From JACCWM01 sp040393065 (GTDB lineage: Bacteria; Myxococcota_A; Bradymonadia; Bradymonadales; Bradymonadaceae): a stretch of DNA of 64,000 nucleotides. Under the pieces are notes generated by a model that ran no database searches, had not been told where the DNA came from, and worked only from the letters and a program-made list of their open reading frames with translations. The stretch's first letter is position 1. Every line of letters starts with the position of its first letter. The position numbers and the translations under genes were made by a program. The stretch covers positions 19,862 to 83,861 of the forward strand of contig JBEBUW010000006.1 in the NCBI GenBank assembly GCA_040393065.1. The letters run 5' to 3'. Below, piece by piece: positions 44,315-51,994 of the stretch.

Positions 44315-45475
44315 ATGGATCAAGATCTCTACCAAATTTTAGGCGTCTCGCGGGATGCCTCTCAGGCTGAACTCAAGTCGGCCTATCGAAAACTGGCGTT
44401 AAAGTATCACCCCGACCAAAACCAGGGCGACGCCGAGGCTGAGGAGCGTTTTAAGCAGATCAGCGCGGCGTATCAGATCCTTAGCGATCCGGATAAGCGT
44501 AGCCACTATGATCGTTTTGGTTCGACCAGCGGTCAGAGTCCGTTTGGGGGCGGCGCAGGATCGCCGTTCGGTGGTGGTGCCGGGTCACCGTTCGGTGGCG
44601 CAGGCTTTGATAATCTGAATGATTTTTTCGACCTTTTTAACTCCGTCTTTGGCGGTCAGAGTCCTTTTGGTGGGCAGGCTGGCGGTGGGCGTACGCGGAG
44701 CCGCCGAGGGGTTGATGTAAAAGTTGATCTCGACATTACGATGGGTGAGGCGGCGCATGGCGCAACGCGTACCATTGAAGTTGCGACGAAGCAGGCATGC
44801 GAGACGTGTCATGGCAGCGGTGCAAAGCCCGGTACGAAGCCTAAAACCTGTTCGCAATGTGGTGGTCAGGGCAAGGTACGTGTGCAGCAGGGATTTTTCT
44901 CGATGTTTCGCACGTGTCCGACCTGCCAGGGCGAGGGTGAAGTTATTGAGCATCCGTGCTCGTCGTGTTCGGGAAGCGGTCGTGTGGTGCGTTCGGAGAC
45001 TTTGACGATCGATATTCCACCCGGTGTAAATACAGGGCACAGGCTGCGCTGGGCGGGCAAGGGAGATATTGGCACGCATGGCGGTGAGCCCGGCGATTTG
45101 TTTGTCGTGATCCGGGTCGAGGAAGATAAATTCTTTGAGCGAGATGGTCTGAATGTGCGGTGCACGGTGCCAATTAGTTTTACACAGGCATCGCTCGGGG
45201 CGAGCATCGAAGTGCCGACGCTGGAAGGAAAAGTCATGATGAAAATCCCGGCCGGTACGCAGTCGGGGCGGGTTTTGCGACTTCGGAACAAGGGTTTCCC
45301 GGCGGTGCAGGGGCGCGAGCGTGGTGATCAGCTGGTGACGATTTTCGTCGAGACTCCGGTGCAGCTCACGGAGCGGCAGAAGGAGTTGCTTGAAGAGTTT
45401 GCGGCTGAATCCGGCGAGCAGGTGGAGCGGGAAGAAGGCGGCTTTTTCAAACGGATGAAGAAAATATTTAGTTGA
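44315..45475 (+). CDS. dnaJ: Co-chaperone DnaJ (Hsp40, type A)
   Basis: A 386-residue DnaJ. The J domain (1-70) has the HPD motif in YHPDQNQGD, then a Gly/Phe-rich region with a near-perfect PFGGGAGS repeat, four CxxCxGxG-type zinc repeats (CETCHGSG, CSQCGGQG, CPTCQGEG, CSSCSGSG) and the C-terminal substrate domain. It stimulates DnaK ATPase and delivers clients. The ATG at 44315 has only a weak Shine-Dalgarno. It is 39 bp upstream of the M50 protease gene. Confidence 0.97.
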   Translation: MDQDLYQILGVSRDASQAELKSAYRKLALKYHPDQNQGDAEAEERFKQISAAYQILSDPDKRSHYDRFGSTSGQSPFGGGAGSPFGGGAGSPFGGAGFDNLNDFFDLFNSVFGGQSPFGGQAGGGRTRSRRGVDVKVDLDITMGEAAHGATRTIEVATKQACETCHGSGAKPGTKPKTCSQCGGQGKVRVQQGFFSMFRTCPTCQGEGEVIEHPCSSCSGSGRVVRSETLTIDIPPGVNTGHRLRWAGKGDIGTHGGEPGDLFVVIRVEEDKFFERDGLNVRCTVPISFTQASLGASIEVPTLEGKVMMKIPAGTQSGRVLRLRNKGFPAVQGRERGDQLVTIFVETPVQLTERQKELLEEFAAESGEQVEREEGGFFKRMKKIFS

Positions 45476-45514
45476 ACATTGCCTCAGTGTTCGCCCTTAT
45501 GAAGGCTGGATGTC

Positions 45515-46432
45515 ATGAAAAACAAGCAGATCAGCCGGCGTGATGTGCTGGTGCACGGCGCACTGTTGATCGCGTCGTTTTTTACGACTCTGGTTGCAGG
45601 CCTGTATCTGGCTGGCGGTGATCCGTTGCAGTGGGAGAGCTGGCAAAGCGCTACTACTGTGTTGCAGGGGGCCAGCTTTTCGCTCGGGTTGATGCTGATT
45701 CTGATCGCGCATGAGTTTGGCCACTATATACCGGCGCGGCGGCACGGGGTGGATGTGAGTCTGCCGTACTTTCTGCCGGGCGTGGGGCCGATTCCGGGGC
45801 TCGGGATATTGCCGTTTTTTGGGACGTTCGGAGCGTTTATCAAGATGCGGCTGGGGTGGATTGAGGCCAGGCCGTTGCTGAAGCTCAGTGCGTGGGGACC
45901 GCTTGCCGGGTTTCTTGTGACGGTTCCGGTGTTGTTTGTGGGGATGGCTATTTCCGAAGTGCAGCCGCTGCCGAGCGAGGGGGAGTTTATGATGCTTGGC
46001 AATTCGCTGTTGTTGCTGCTGGCGGAATGGATGTTTTTCCCGAACCTTGAGCCGGGAACGGATGTGTTTTTGCATCCGCTGGCGATGGCCGGCTGGGTGG
46101 GCTGTTTGCTGACGGCGCTGAATCTGTTGCCGATTGGGCAGCTTGATGGCGGTCATATTGCGTACAGCGTGTTTGGCGATGCGTATCGGCCGGTGGCCTG
46201 GATTGTTTATGTAGGGTTTCTGGGGATGGGGTTGTTGGTTTTTCCGGGTTGGTTGATGTTCGGCGTGCTGGTCGGGTTTATGGGGCCGGTGCATCCAAAA
46301 ATTATGGAGGGAGAGCCGGTTCGGGGGCGTTCGCTCTGGCTGGCGGTGGCCGGACTGGTGATGTTTGCGCTCACGTTTACGCCTCGGCCGATCCTGGTGG
46401 ATTCACTGCCGACGATGCTCGGGTTGTGGTAG
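45515..46432 (+). CDS. M50 family site-2-type intramembrane metalloprotease
   Basis: A 305-residue integral membrane protein with the zinc motif HEFGHY within a helix (LMLILIAHEFGHY) and the second site LLPIGQLDGGH; both are required residues of M50 proteases. There is no PDZ domain. Such enzymes cut membrane-bound regulators, for example anti-sigma factors. The gene follows dnaJ by 39 bp and ends 5 bp before the zinc-ribbon gene, which suggests it is part of the chaperone run, though its target is unknown. Confidence 0.9.
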   Translation: MKNKQISRRDVLVHGALLIASFFTTLVAGLYLAGGDPLQWESWQSATTVLQGASFSLGLMLILIAHEFGHYIPARRHGVDVSLPYFLPGVGPIPGLGILPFFGTFGAFIKMRLGWIEARPLLKLSAWGPLAGFLVTVPVLFVGMAISEVQPLPSEGEFMMLGNSLLLLLAEWMFFPNLEPGTDVFLHPLAMAGWVGCLLTALNLLPIGQLDGGHIAYSVFGDAYRPVAWIVYVGFLGMGLLVFPGWLMFGVLVGFMGPVHPKIMEGEPVRGRSLWLAVAGLVMFALTFTPRPILVDSLPTMLGLW

Positions 46433-46437
46433 AAGTC

Positions 46438-47238
46438 ATGGAAATTCGTTGTAAAAATTGTGAGCACGTGGGGGAAGCGGCTGAAGTGCGTGCGCTTCCG
46501 CATGGTGTGGGGCTTGTCTGTGCGGCATGTTCGCACGTCAATGCGTTGAATCTGGCGGGCGACAAGGAGGCCAGTGGTAGTCCCGGCGTTGCAGCGCCTT
46601 CGTCTGCTGCAAAAGTCGACAAGGCCTCTGCGCCGGAGGCGCCCCATGAGATGGTCGACTGGGTGGGGAAACATGCGGTGAAGTATTTGATCCCGACGGC
46701 GGGTGAGGGCAAGCGTTGTCCGAAGTGCCTGACGCTGCTGGGAGAATCTGGTGAGCTGGAGGGGGCGCATTGTGTGCGTTGTGGCTTAAAGATTGCGGAT
46801 GCGGAGCGGTTTGCGCCGGGGAGCGCGCCGTGGGAGCTTGCGCCGGCTGGAAAAAGTGAAGCGGTGGCGGAGGCGGATCGGTTGTGGCCGGAGTTTGTGC
46901 GTAAAGGCGACGCTGCGCGTGCGGCGTATGAGGCGAAAGTCGATGCCTGGTGCGTGTATGTAAAAGAGCAGGAGCTGATCGATTATGGAATCCGGAAGTT
47001 GCAGCTCGGGCTGATCCGGCATCCGGACGAGCCAAAGCTGCTGGAGGCGTTGACGGTTCTGGCGGAGAAGTTGCAGCAGAGGGTGCTGATTGCGACGACC
47101 GAGGCGCAGGTGAGTGCGGAAACATATCGCTCGGAGATATCGCAGTTGCGGCAGCGGTTGCTGAGGTATTCGCTGGTGTTCTGGGGTGTGATTTTTATTT
47201 TGCTGGGTGTGGTGATTCTGGGGGAAGTACTGAAGTGA
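46438..47238 (+). CDS. Zinc-ribbon membrane protein, uncharacterised
   Basis: A 266-residue protein. An N-terminal zinc ribbon (CKNC near residue 5, then CAAC) and a second Cys pair set (CPKC, CVRC) suggest two metal sites. A helical central region follows, and a C-terminal transmembrane helix (LVFWGVIFILLGVVILGEVL) anchors it. The ATG at 46438 is the only Met before the first zinc ribbon. It overlaps thiL by one base (TGATG), so translation is probably coupled. The fold recalls MJ0042-type zinc-ribbon membrane proteins; no function is assigned. Confidence 0.75.
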   Translation: MEIRCKNCEHVGEAAEVRALPHGVGLVCAACSHVNALNLAGDKEASGSPGVAAPSSAAKVDKASAPEAPHEMVDWVGKHAVKYLIPTAGEGKRCPKCLTLLGESGELEGAHCVRCGLKIADAERFAPGSAPWELAPAGKSEAVAEADRLWPEFVRKGDAARAAYEAKVDAWCVYVKEQELIDYGIRKLQLGLIRHPDEPKLLEALTVLAEKLQQRVLIATTEAQVSAETYRSEISQLRQRLLRYSLVFWGVIFILLGVVILGEVLK

Positions 47239-48275
47239 TGTATCGGGAGCAGGAACTGATTCGGAAAATCATGGAGCTGTTTCCAACGCCGGATGGTGTG
47301 CGGCTTGGCATCGGTGATGATTGTGCTGTGCTCGATCGTGAGCGGTTTGATCTGGTGACGACAGATTCTCTGGTGGAAGGCGTGCATTTTCGGCGCGACT
47401 GGAGTGAACCGGAGGATATTGGCTGGAAGATTCTGGCGCGTTGCATCAGTGATATTGCGGCGATGGGAGGGAAGCCTGGCGTATTCTTTTTGAATCTGGT
47501 GCTGGGGCCGGGCGATGATCGCGCGTTTGTGGATGGATTGCTGGCCGGGATGAAGGCGGCGAGTGTGGAGCTGGGCGGGGCGTCGGACGGGGTGGGGCAG
47601 GGAGTGCGGGTGTCGACGGCAGGCGGAGATGTGTCTGCGACGCGTGGGCCGACGGTGATCGCGATGATGTTGCTGGGGAGTTCGCCGGCGTCGGGTCCGG
47701 TATTGCGAAGCGGTGCTTTGCCTGGAGATAAGATCGTTCTGCTCGGGCCAACGGGTTTGAGTGGTGCGGCGGTCGATTTGTTGTCAGGGCGGTTTGCGGC
47801 AGCAGGCGTTGCTGGCGAGGCGGAGCGTTATCCGGCGCTTGTGGGGGCGCATCGTCGGCCGCGGCCGCGCGCGCTGGCGGGGGCTTTGCTGGGAGAGCGG
47901 GCGATTCCTTCGGCGATGATCGATGTGAGCGATGGGCTGGCGCGGGATCTGATGCATATACTGGCGCGGAGTGCGGTCGGGGCGCGGGTCGAGCTTGAGA
48001 AATTGCCAAAACATGAGGAACTTGCGCGTTTGGAGGCTGAAACCGGTGCGGATGTCTTGCAATATATGCTGGCGGGCGGTGATGATTACGAACTGCTGAT
48101 GACGGTGGCGCCGGAGAACATGGTGGAGCTGTTGACGCTGGCAGGTGCGCAGGGCTGGACCGTGTATGAGATCGGTGAAGTGCTGGATGAAGTGCAGGGA
48201 TTGCAGTTTGTGGATGGGCAGGGTGTTGTAAGAGATCTGCAATCGGCCGGGTATCAACATTTTGAGGCGTCATGA
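47238..48275 (+). CDS. thiL: Thiamine-monophosphate kinase
   Basis: A 345-residue ThiL. It has GIGDDCAVL, TTDSLVEGVHFRRDW, the ISDIAAMGGKP pattern, the ATP-binding STAGGDVSATRGP segment, MIDVSDGLARDLMHI and GGDDYELLMTV. It phosphorylates thiamine monophosphate to the active cofactor TPP. The ATG at 47238 overlaps the previous stop, and its own stop overlaps the next ATG by four bases (ATGA), so the three genes are likely co-translated. No other thiamine genes or a TPP riboswitch are seen here. Confidence 0.95.
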   Translation: MYREQELIRKIMELFPTPDGVRLGIGDDCAVLDRERFDLVTTDSLVEGVHFRRDWSEPEDIGWKILARCISDIAAMGGKPGVFFLNLVLGPGDDRAFVDGLLAGMKAASVELGGASDGVGQGVRVSTAGGDVSATRGPTVIAMMLLGSSPASGPVLRSGALPGDKIVLLGPTGLSGAAVDLLSGRFAAAGVAGEAERYPALVGAHRRPRPRALAGALLGERAIPSAMIDVSDGLARDLMHILARSAVGARVELEKLPKHEELARLEAETGADVLQYMLAGGDDYELLMTVAPENMVELLTLAGAQGWTVYEIGEVLDEVQGLQFVDGQGVVRDLQSAGYQHFEAS

Positions 48276-49093
48276 GTGATGTAACGGTGGAACAGCAGGC
48301 TGTAAGGGGGCACAAAAAGATTGTGGAGCGTCTGTGGACGGAGCCGATTCTGGAAGCGTGTGCGCAGCTGCTGGGGAATCCGGCGGGTGTGAACGTGCTG
48401 GTTGCGGAAGCGCGGTGCGGGCTTGTGCCGACGCGTTGGATTGAGACGCTGCCTGCTACGACGCGTGTGATCGCGTTGGATGGTTCCAGTGCGATGCTGG
48501 ATGCTGCGCGTGAGCGGATGGGTGACGGGTTGCAGCGGCGGATATTTTTTGTGCAGCAGCGCGTCAATAAGCTTTCGTATACCGAGGGGGCGTTTCCGGT
48601 GGCGGTGTGCTGTAACGGGATCGTGACGGCACGGCAGCTTCAGGAGGGGCTTGGTGAGTTGCAGCGTGTGACCAGCTCTGGCGGACAGGTGCTGGTGGCG
48701 GTGCCGCTGGCGAGTAGTTTTGGGGCGTTTTATGATCTGCTGGACGAAGCCTTGCGTGCAAACGGGCAGGGTAGTGAGGTAGCGCGGATTTTGGAGCTTC
48801 GGCACAAGTCGTTGTTGCGTGTGGGGCGGATGGCTGAGATCGCGCGTCGGCTGGGGCTTGGTAGTGTTGAAGTTCGGGAATTGAGCTGGACGGTGGGCTT
48901 TCGCAGTGGGCGCGAGTTTCTGGAGTCTCCGTTGATCCAGGAGACGTTCTTCCCGCACTGGATCGGGGCGATTCGCTCGAGTGAGCGCGATACGATTTTG
49001 CGTTACCTGGTGCATGCAATCGATACGTACTGGCGTGACCGAATGATGCATTGCACGGTTACGGCCGGGGTGTTGATGGCCTTGAAACCATAA
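48272..49093 (+). CDS. Class I SAM-dependent methyltransferase-like protein
   Basis: A 273-residue protein. VLVAEARCGLVP stands where the Gly-rich SAM motif I is expected and is poor in glycine, but TRVIALDGSSAMLDAARERM matches the second strand with the acidic ribose-binding Asp, and a methyltransferase-like continuation (GELQRVTSSGGQVLVAVPL) follows. The degenerate motif I raises doubt about activity. The gene starts inside the thiL stop (ATGA), so it is coupled to it. Substrate unknown. Confidence 0.7.
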   Translation: MSDVTVEQQAVRGHKKIVERLWTEPILEACAQLLGNPAGVNVLVAEARCGLVPTRWIETLPATTRVIALDGSSAMLDAARERMGDGLQRRIFFVQQRVNKLSYTEGAFPVAVCCNGIVTARQLQEGLGELQRVTSSGGQVLVAVPLASSFGAFYDLLDEALRANGQGSEVARILELRHKSLLRVGRMAEIARRLGLGSVEVRELSWTVGFRSGREFLESPLIQETFFPHWIGAIRSSERDTILRYLVHAIDTYWRDRMMHCTVTAGVLMALKP

Positions 49094-49118
49094 AATGCAA
49101 AAAGTTTAAAAATAAGTG

Positions 49119-49149
49119 TTGACAAGGATGTGCCCATGTGAGACTTAAT
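49119..49149 (+). promoter_or_regulatory. Candidate promoter of the first tRNA-Asn
   Basis: A perfect TTGACA (49119-49124) and CTTAAT (49144-49149), 4/6 to TATAAT with a 19-bp spacer, lie about 56 bp before the tRNA. The long spacer weakens the call. No equal site is visible before the second tRNA-Asn copy. Confidence 0.4.
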
Positions 49150-49205
49150 CATTCCGCTTGACGGGGCGGCCTGAAAAGGCACAGAAAGTCAGGCGGCAAA
49201 CATAA

Positions 49206-49277
49206 TCCGGCGTAGCTCAGTGGTAGAGCGATCGGCTGTTAACCGATTGGTCGCAAGTTCGAATCTTGCCGCCGGAG
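49206..49277 (+). tRNA. tRNA-Asn (GTT), copy 1
   Basis: A 72-nt cloverleaf with acceptor arms TCCGGCG and CGCCGGA, discriminator G, anticodon loop CTGTTAA (anticodon GTT) and T-loop with GTTCGAATC. CCA is not encoded. A promoter candidate and a strong terminator flank it. Confidence 0.97.
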
Positions 49278-49288
49278 CTTTCAGAGAA

Positions 49289-49315
49289 ACCCAGACATCA
49301 GAGTCTGGGTTTTTT
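49289..49315 (+). terminator. Terminator of tRNA-Asn copy 1
   Basis: An 8-bp stem, ACCCAGAC and GTCTGGGT, with a 6-nt ATCAGA loop is followed by a T-run, 11 bp after the tRNA. Confidence 0.93.
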
Positions 49316-49348
49316 GTTTCTTGCGTAATTTCTAAAAACTACAAAATA

Positions 49349-49380
49349 ATGGATTGTGTGGGTCGGGCTTTGTCTCAGAG
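49349..49380 (+). repeat. 32-bp direct repeat beside tRNA-Asn copy 1
   Basis: This segment matches 50455-50486 at 27 of 32 positions (core ATGGATTGTGTGGG). It lies just downstream of the first tRNA unit; its partner lies just upstream of the second, so the pair bounds the inserted segment from the inside. The rest of 49381-49680 shows no supported gene. Confidence 0.75.
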
Positions 49381-49680
49381 CGGTTGGACAGGTCGACTTA
49401 TCAATTGCTCGTGGCAAGCTTCAGGTTGACTAATACGTGCTCCTCGTGGGCTTTTGTAGCGGATGTGGCCTGTGAGCTCCGGTAGGCAGGTGATGGTGTG
49501 GAAAATGGGCTTTCCTTCGATGAGATGAGTCGTCGGAGGATGCGCACTTGCACGGACAGCTGCTATCGGATTAGAGCTGGTTATGGTGGGAAGCTGGTAC
49601 GGACCGAGGAGCTTCGTGTGAACCAGCGTATCAGAGTAGTGTCTTTAGCAGTTTATCGAGAATGAGACAGAGGAAGTGCC

Positions 49681-50307
49681 ATGGACATGAGCAGATACCT
49701 GGATGGGGTTGAGTACGCGGTTACGCACTTGCTCGAGGGGATCTGGCAGGAGCATTCGACGCTCTTCGAATTGCAGGAAAGGCTCTCATTCTTAGAGCGA
49801 GCCACCAAGGTTGGCTATGAGCGGGCACAGGCCATCTGGGCAAACGCAGAAGATCCGGATGACGTCATGATGGGGGCAGGGATGTATTGGGAAACCTACT
49901 TCGACGTTGACAAGGAGCGGCATCACGTTGCTCGGAATGCCGATGAACTCATACAGCTTATCGATTTGCATGAGTTCTCCGTTTCATCTCTGGCGGGCAG
50001 TCTTTTGCAACATGTTAGGCAGGGGATCTCTATTGTTTACGGAGGTTTGAGTTCCTGCCCGGACGGGAGAATTGTCGCTTCCCAGCAACATTTGAAGACC
50101 GTCATCTGGCAAGCGCGGAATCAAGCTATCCATTGGGAGGAAGGCGATCTCCGGGCAATGGTCCGAGTATGCTTCGACGATCTACGCGATAACGTCGATG
50201 CGGGTTTCGGCGACTATCACAACCGCAGTCTTGCCTTCGAAGTCGTCCGCCTGCTCGGGTGGGAGAGCTTCGATAATATCAAGACAGACTTGCTGTCTAT
50301 CGCATAG
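49681..50307 (+). CDS. Putative HEPN-like protein between duplicated tRNA-Asn genes
   Basis: A 208-residue, largely helical protein with no named family that I can assign. The stretch LKTVIWQARNQAIHWEEGD holds R-x4-H (RNQAIH), the catalytic pattern of HEPN ribonucleases, in a helix with the usual hydrophobic and polar spacing. No signal peptide or membrane helix is present. AGAGGAAG precedes the ATG at 49681. By eye the codon use is more mixed than in neighbouring genes. It is the only gene between the two tRNA-Asn copies. HEPN proteins often act as RNA-cleaving toxins or defence factors, but here that is inference. Confidence 0.65.
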   Translation: MDMSRYLDGVEYAVTHLLEGIWQEHSTLFELQERLSFLERATKVGYERAQAIWANAEDPDDVMMGAGMYWETYFDVDKERHHVARNADELIQLIDLHEFSVSSLAGSLLQHVRQGISIVYGGLSSCPDGRIVASQQHLKTVIWQARNQAIHWEEGDLRAMVRVCFDDLRDNVDAGFGDYHNRSLAFEVVRLLGWESFDNIKTDLLSIA

Positions 50308-50454
50308 ACCTATTGGATAAGCTCGAAGAAGTCGTAGGTCAGCGTCACGGACTAGCTGACGCTCTCGCTGTTCTGGTCGTCGGCGACGAACTTCATTGGC
50401 CAGGCGCGGGGTATTTTGACTAGCGCTGCAGGATGTGCCGTCGTGGTCTTGCTG

Positions 50455-50486
50455 ATGGATTGTGTGGGCCGTGCCCTGTCTTAGAG
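50455..50486 (+). repeat. 32-bp direct repeat before tRNA-Asn copy 2
   Basis: Partner of 49349-49380. It overlaps an inverted repeat GTGCCCTG (50471-50478) and CAGGGCAC (50493-50500). The stretch 50308-50516 has no supported gene. Confidence 0.75.
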
Positions 50487-50516
50487 ATGGTGCAGGGCAC
50501 GTGCAGGCTAAAATAA

Positions 50517-50588
50517 TCCGGCGTAGCTCAGTGGTAGAGCGATCGGCTGTTAACCGATTGGTCGCAAGTTCGAATCTTGCCGCCGGAG
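50517..50588 (+). tRNA. tRNA-Asn (GTT), copy 2
   Basis: Identical in sequence to the first copy, anticodon GTT. No clear -35/-10 pair lies just upstream, so it may be weakly expressed, or read from a promoter inside the inserted segment. Confidence 0.96.
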
Positions 50589-50599
50589 CTTTCAGAGAA

Positions 50600-50626
50600 A
50601 CCCAGACATCAGAGTCTGGGTTTTTT
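50600..50626 (+). terminator. Terminator of tRNA-Asn copy 2
   Basis: Same 8-bp stem, loop and T-run as after copy 1; part of the perfect direct repeat. Confidence 0.93.
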
Positions 50627-50654
50627 GTTTCTTGGGTTTGCTGGAGGGAGGGTT

Positions 50655-50676
50655 TTCCGGGGAAGATTCCCCGGAA
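50655..50676. terminator. Hairpin downstream of the glutathione transferase gene
   Basis: A perfect 10-bp stem TTCCGGGGAA and TTCCCCGGAA with a 2-nt gap lies 10 bp past the stop of the minus-strand gene. There is no T-tract on either strand, so termination is only likely, not clear. Confidence 0.4.
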
Positions 50677-50685
50677 GGTTCGGGA

Positions 50686-51582
50686 TCAGGCGCCGACGAG
50701 GTCGGGAGGGCCGATGGGGACGATGCCGGATGGGTTGATGGCGCGGATTGAGGCGTAGCCCTGGCGCATGGCGTGGAGGTTGCAGGTGGGGGCTACGCCG
50801 GGGAGGTTGTACATGCGTTCGAGGTGCGCCTGGATGTTGGGGTAGTCGGCGAGTTTTTTTACGTTGCAGCGGAACAGGGAGTAGTAGGCGCCGTCGAAGC
50901 GGAAGGTGGTGACGAAGAGGCGGATGTCGGCTTCGGTGAGCTGGTCGCCGACCATCCAGGTGCGGCCCTGGAGGTGTTCTTCGATCTGGTCGAGGATTTC
51001 GAAAACGCCTTTGACGGCGGTGTCGTAGGGTTCTTGCGCGGTTGCGAAGCCGGCTTTGTAGACGCCGTTGTTGAGGGTGTCGTAGATGCGATCAGACCAG
51101 GCTTCGATTTCGGGCAGGAGGGCTTCGGGACGCAGCGGTGGGGCATCGCTCGGGATGCGGTCGAGCATGGCGAGTATTTCGGAGGACTCGTTGTTGACGA
51201 TGCGCTGCTCGTGCTCGTCCCAGAGGACGGGAACAGTGACGCGGCCGGTGTAGGTAGGATCGGCGCGCAGGTAGAGTTCGTAGAGGTGTTGGTGGCCGTG
51301 GGGCGACATGAATCGGTCTTCGAAGCGCCAGCTTTGCTCGGTGAGTTCGTTGGCGAAGTGGACGGGGATCAGGTCGGTCAGGCCTTTGAGGGAGCGGGCG
51401 AGTAGCGTGCGGTGAGCCCAGGGGCAGGTCCAGGCAACGAAGAGGTGGTAGCGGCCTTTTTCGGGGCGCTCGGCCGGGATCTGGTCGCGAAAGACACTGG
51501 CTTTGCGGACAAAGGCGCCGTCGGCGTCTTCGTCGGTGGGGCGCCATTCGTTTTCCCATTTTCCTTCGATCATTTTTGCCAT
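50686..51582 (-). CDS. Glutathionyl-hydroquinone reductase (xi-class GST)
   Basis: A 298-residue protein of the YqjG/ECM4 family: the catalytic Cys lies in AWTCPWAHRT (near residue 53), followed by the thioredoxin-like segment VTVPVLWDEHEQRIVNNESSEI and an all-helical domain with DQLTEADIRLFVTTFRFD. These enzymes reduce glutathionylated hydroquinones. GGGAGA precedes the ATG at 51582. It is monocistronic. Confidence 0.94.
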   Translation of the reverse strand: MAKMIEGKWENEWRPTDEDADGAFVRKASVFRDQIPAERPEKGRYHLFVAWTCPWAHRTLLARSLKGLTDLIPVHFANELTEQSWRFEDRFMSPHGHQHLYELYLRADPTYTGRVTVPVLWDEHEQRIVNNESSEILAMLDRIPSDAPPLRPEALLPEIEAWSDRIYDTLNNGVYKAGFATAQEPYDTAVKGVFEILDQIEEHLQGRTWMVGDQLTEADIRLFVTTFRFDGAYYSLFRCNVKKLADYPNIQAHLERMYNLPGVAPTCNLHAMRQGYASIRAINPSGIVPIGPPDLVGA

Positions 51583-51994
51583 GTTGTGTCTCCCTGGTTT
51601 GTAGGTGGTAGGTATGAGTTTTTCTGGAACGTCTTATCTCTATGCCTGTTTATGAACAGCAGGAGGGGAAAAGAAATTCGGTCAGGGGGTGAGAATGTGA
51701 GGGAAGGTAAAAGGCGCACGCGAAGGCGCGAAGGCGCGAATTTCGCGAAGGAAAGATAAAATGGTTGGGGGTAGATGAATGGTGTGGGGGTCGGGTGGGG
51801 TTAGCGGCGTAGGTGAGGGTGAACCTGAGCGCTCAGGTAAGGAATCTTTGCGTGGAGAAGAGCTACCTAAGAGCTCAGGTAGGAGATCTTTGTGGGGAAA
51901 GGTTCTACCTGCGTGTGTTGGAGCGGTAGATTCGGGTGAACAAGTGCTTCCTGAGAGCTCGGGTGCGCGATGTTGGCGCGTTGTTGCTGGTGGG
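51583..51994. other. Intergenic region with tandem repeat
   Basis: 412 bp without a supported gene between two minus-strand genes. Besides the 42-bp tandem repeat, the part at 51690-51760 is purine-rich (GGCGCGAAGGCGCGAA, a short direct repeat) without a recognisable function. Confidence 0.5.
51824..51990. repeat. 42-bp tandem repeat, about four degenerate units
   Basis: Units start at 51824, 51866, 51908 and 51950. Units 1 and 2 are clearly alike (CCTRAGMGCTCAGGTARG, then ATCTTTG); units 3 and 4 are more diverged and unit 4 is partial. The period is a multiple of three and both strands stay open, but no start site or family supports coding. Confidence 0.75.

Larger units (their letters stand above)
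49202..49323 (+). repeat. 122-bp direct repeat, left copy (tRNA-Asn plus terminator)
   Basis: Bases 49202-49323 are identical to 50513-50634, as read by eye. The repeat comprises the whole tRNA-Asn and its terminator. The 1.19 kb between the copies holds one gene. Confidence 0.95.
50513..50634 (+). repeat. 122-bp direct repeat, right copy (tRNA-Asn plus terminator)
   Basis: Identical to 49202-49323 at an offset of 1311 bp. The flanking sequence diverges immediately at both ends, so the repeat boundaries are sharp. Confidence 0.95.

Noticed and set aside
49202..50634. Integrated prophage or ICE at tRNA-Asn
   Set aside because: No integrase, recombinase or phage gene lies in or next to the segment, and the duplicated part is a whole tRNA with terminator instead of a short 3' end.
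49220..50758. Short frames starting inside the two tRNA-Asn genes
   Set aside because: They share the same translated tRNA sequence and exist only because the tRNA unit is duplicated.
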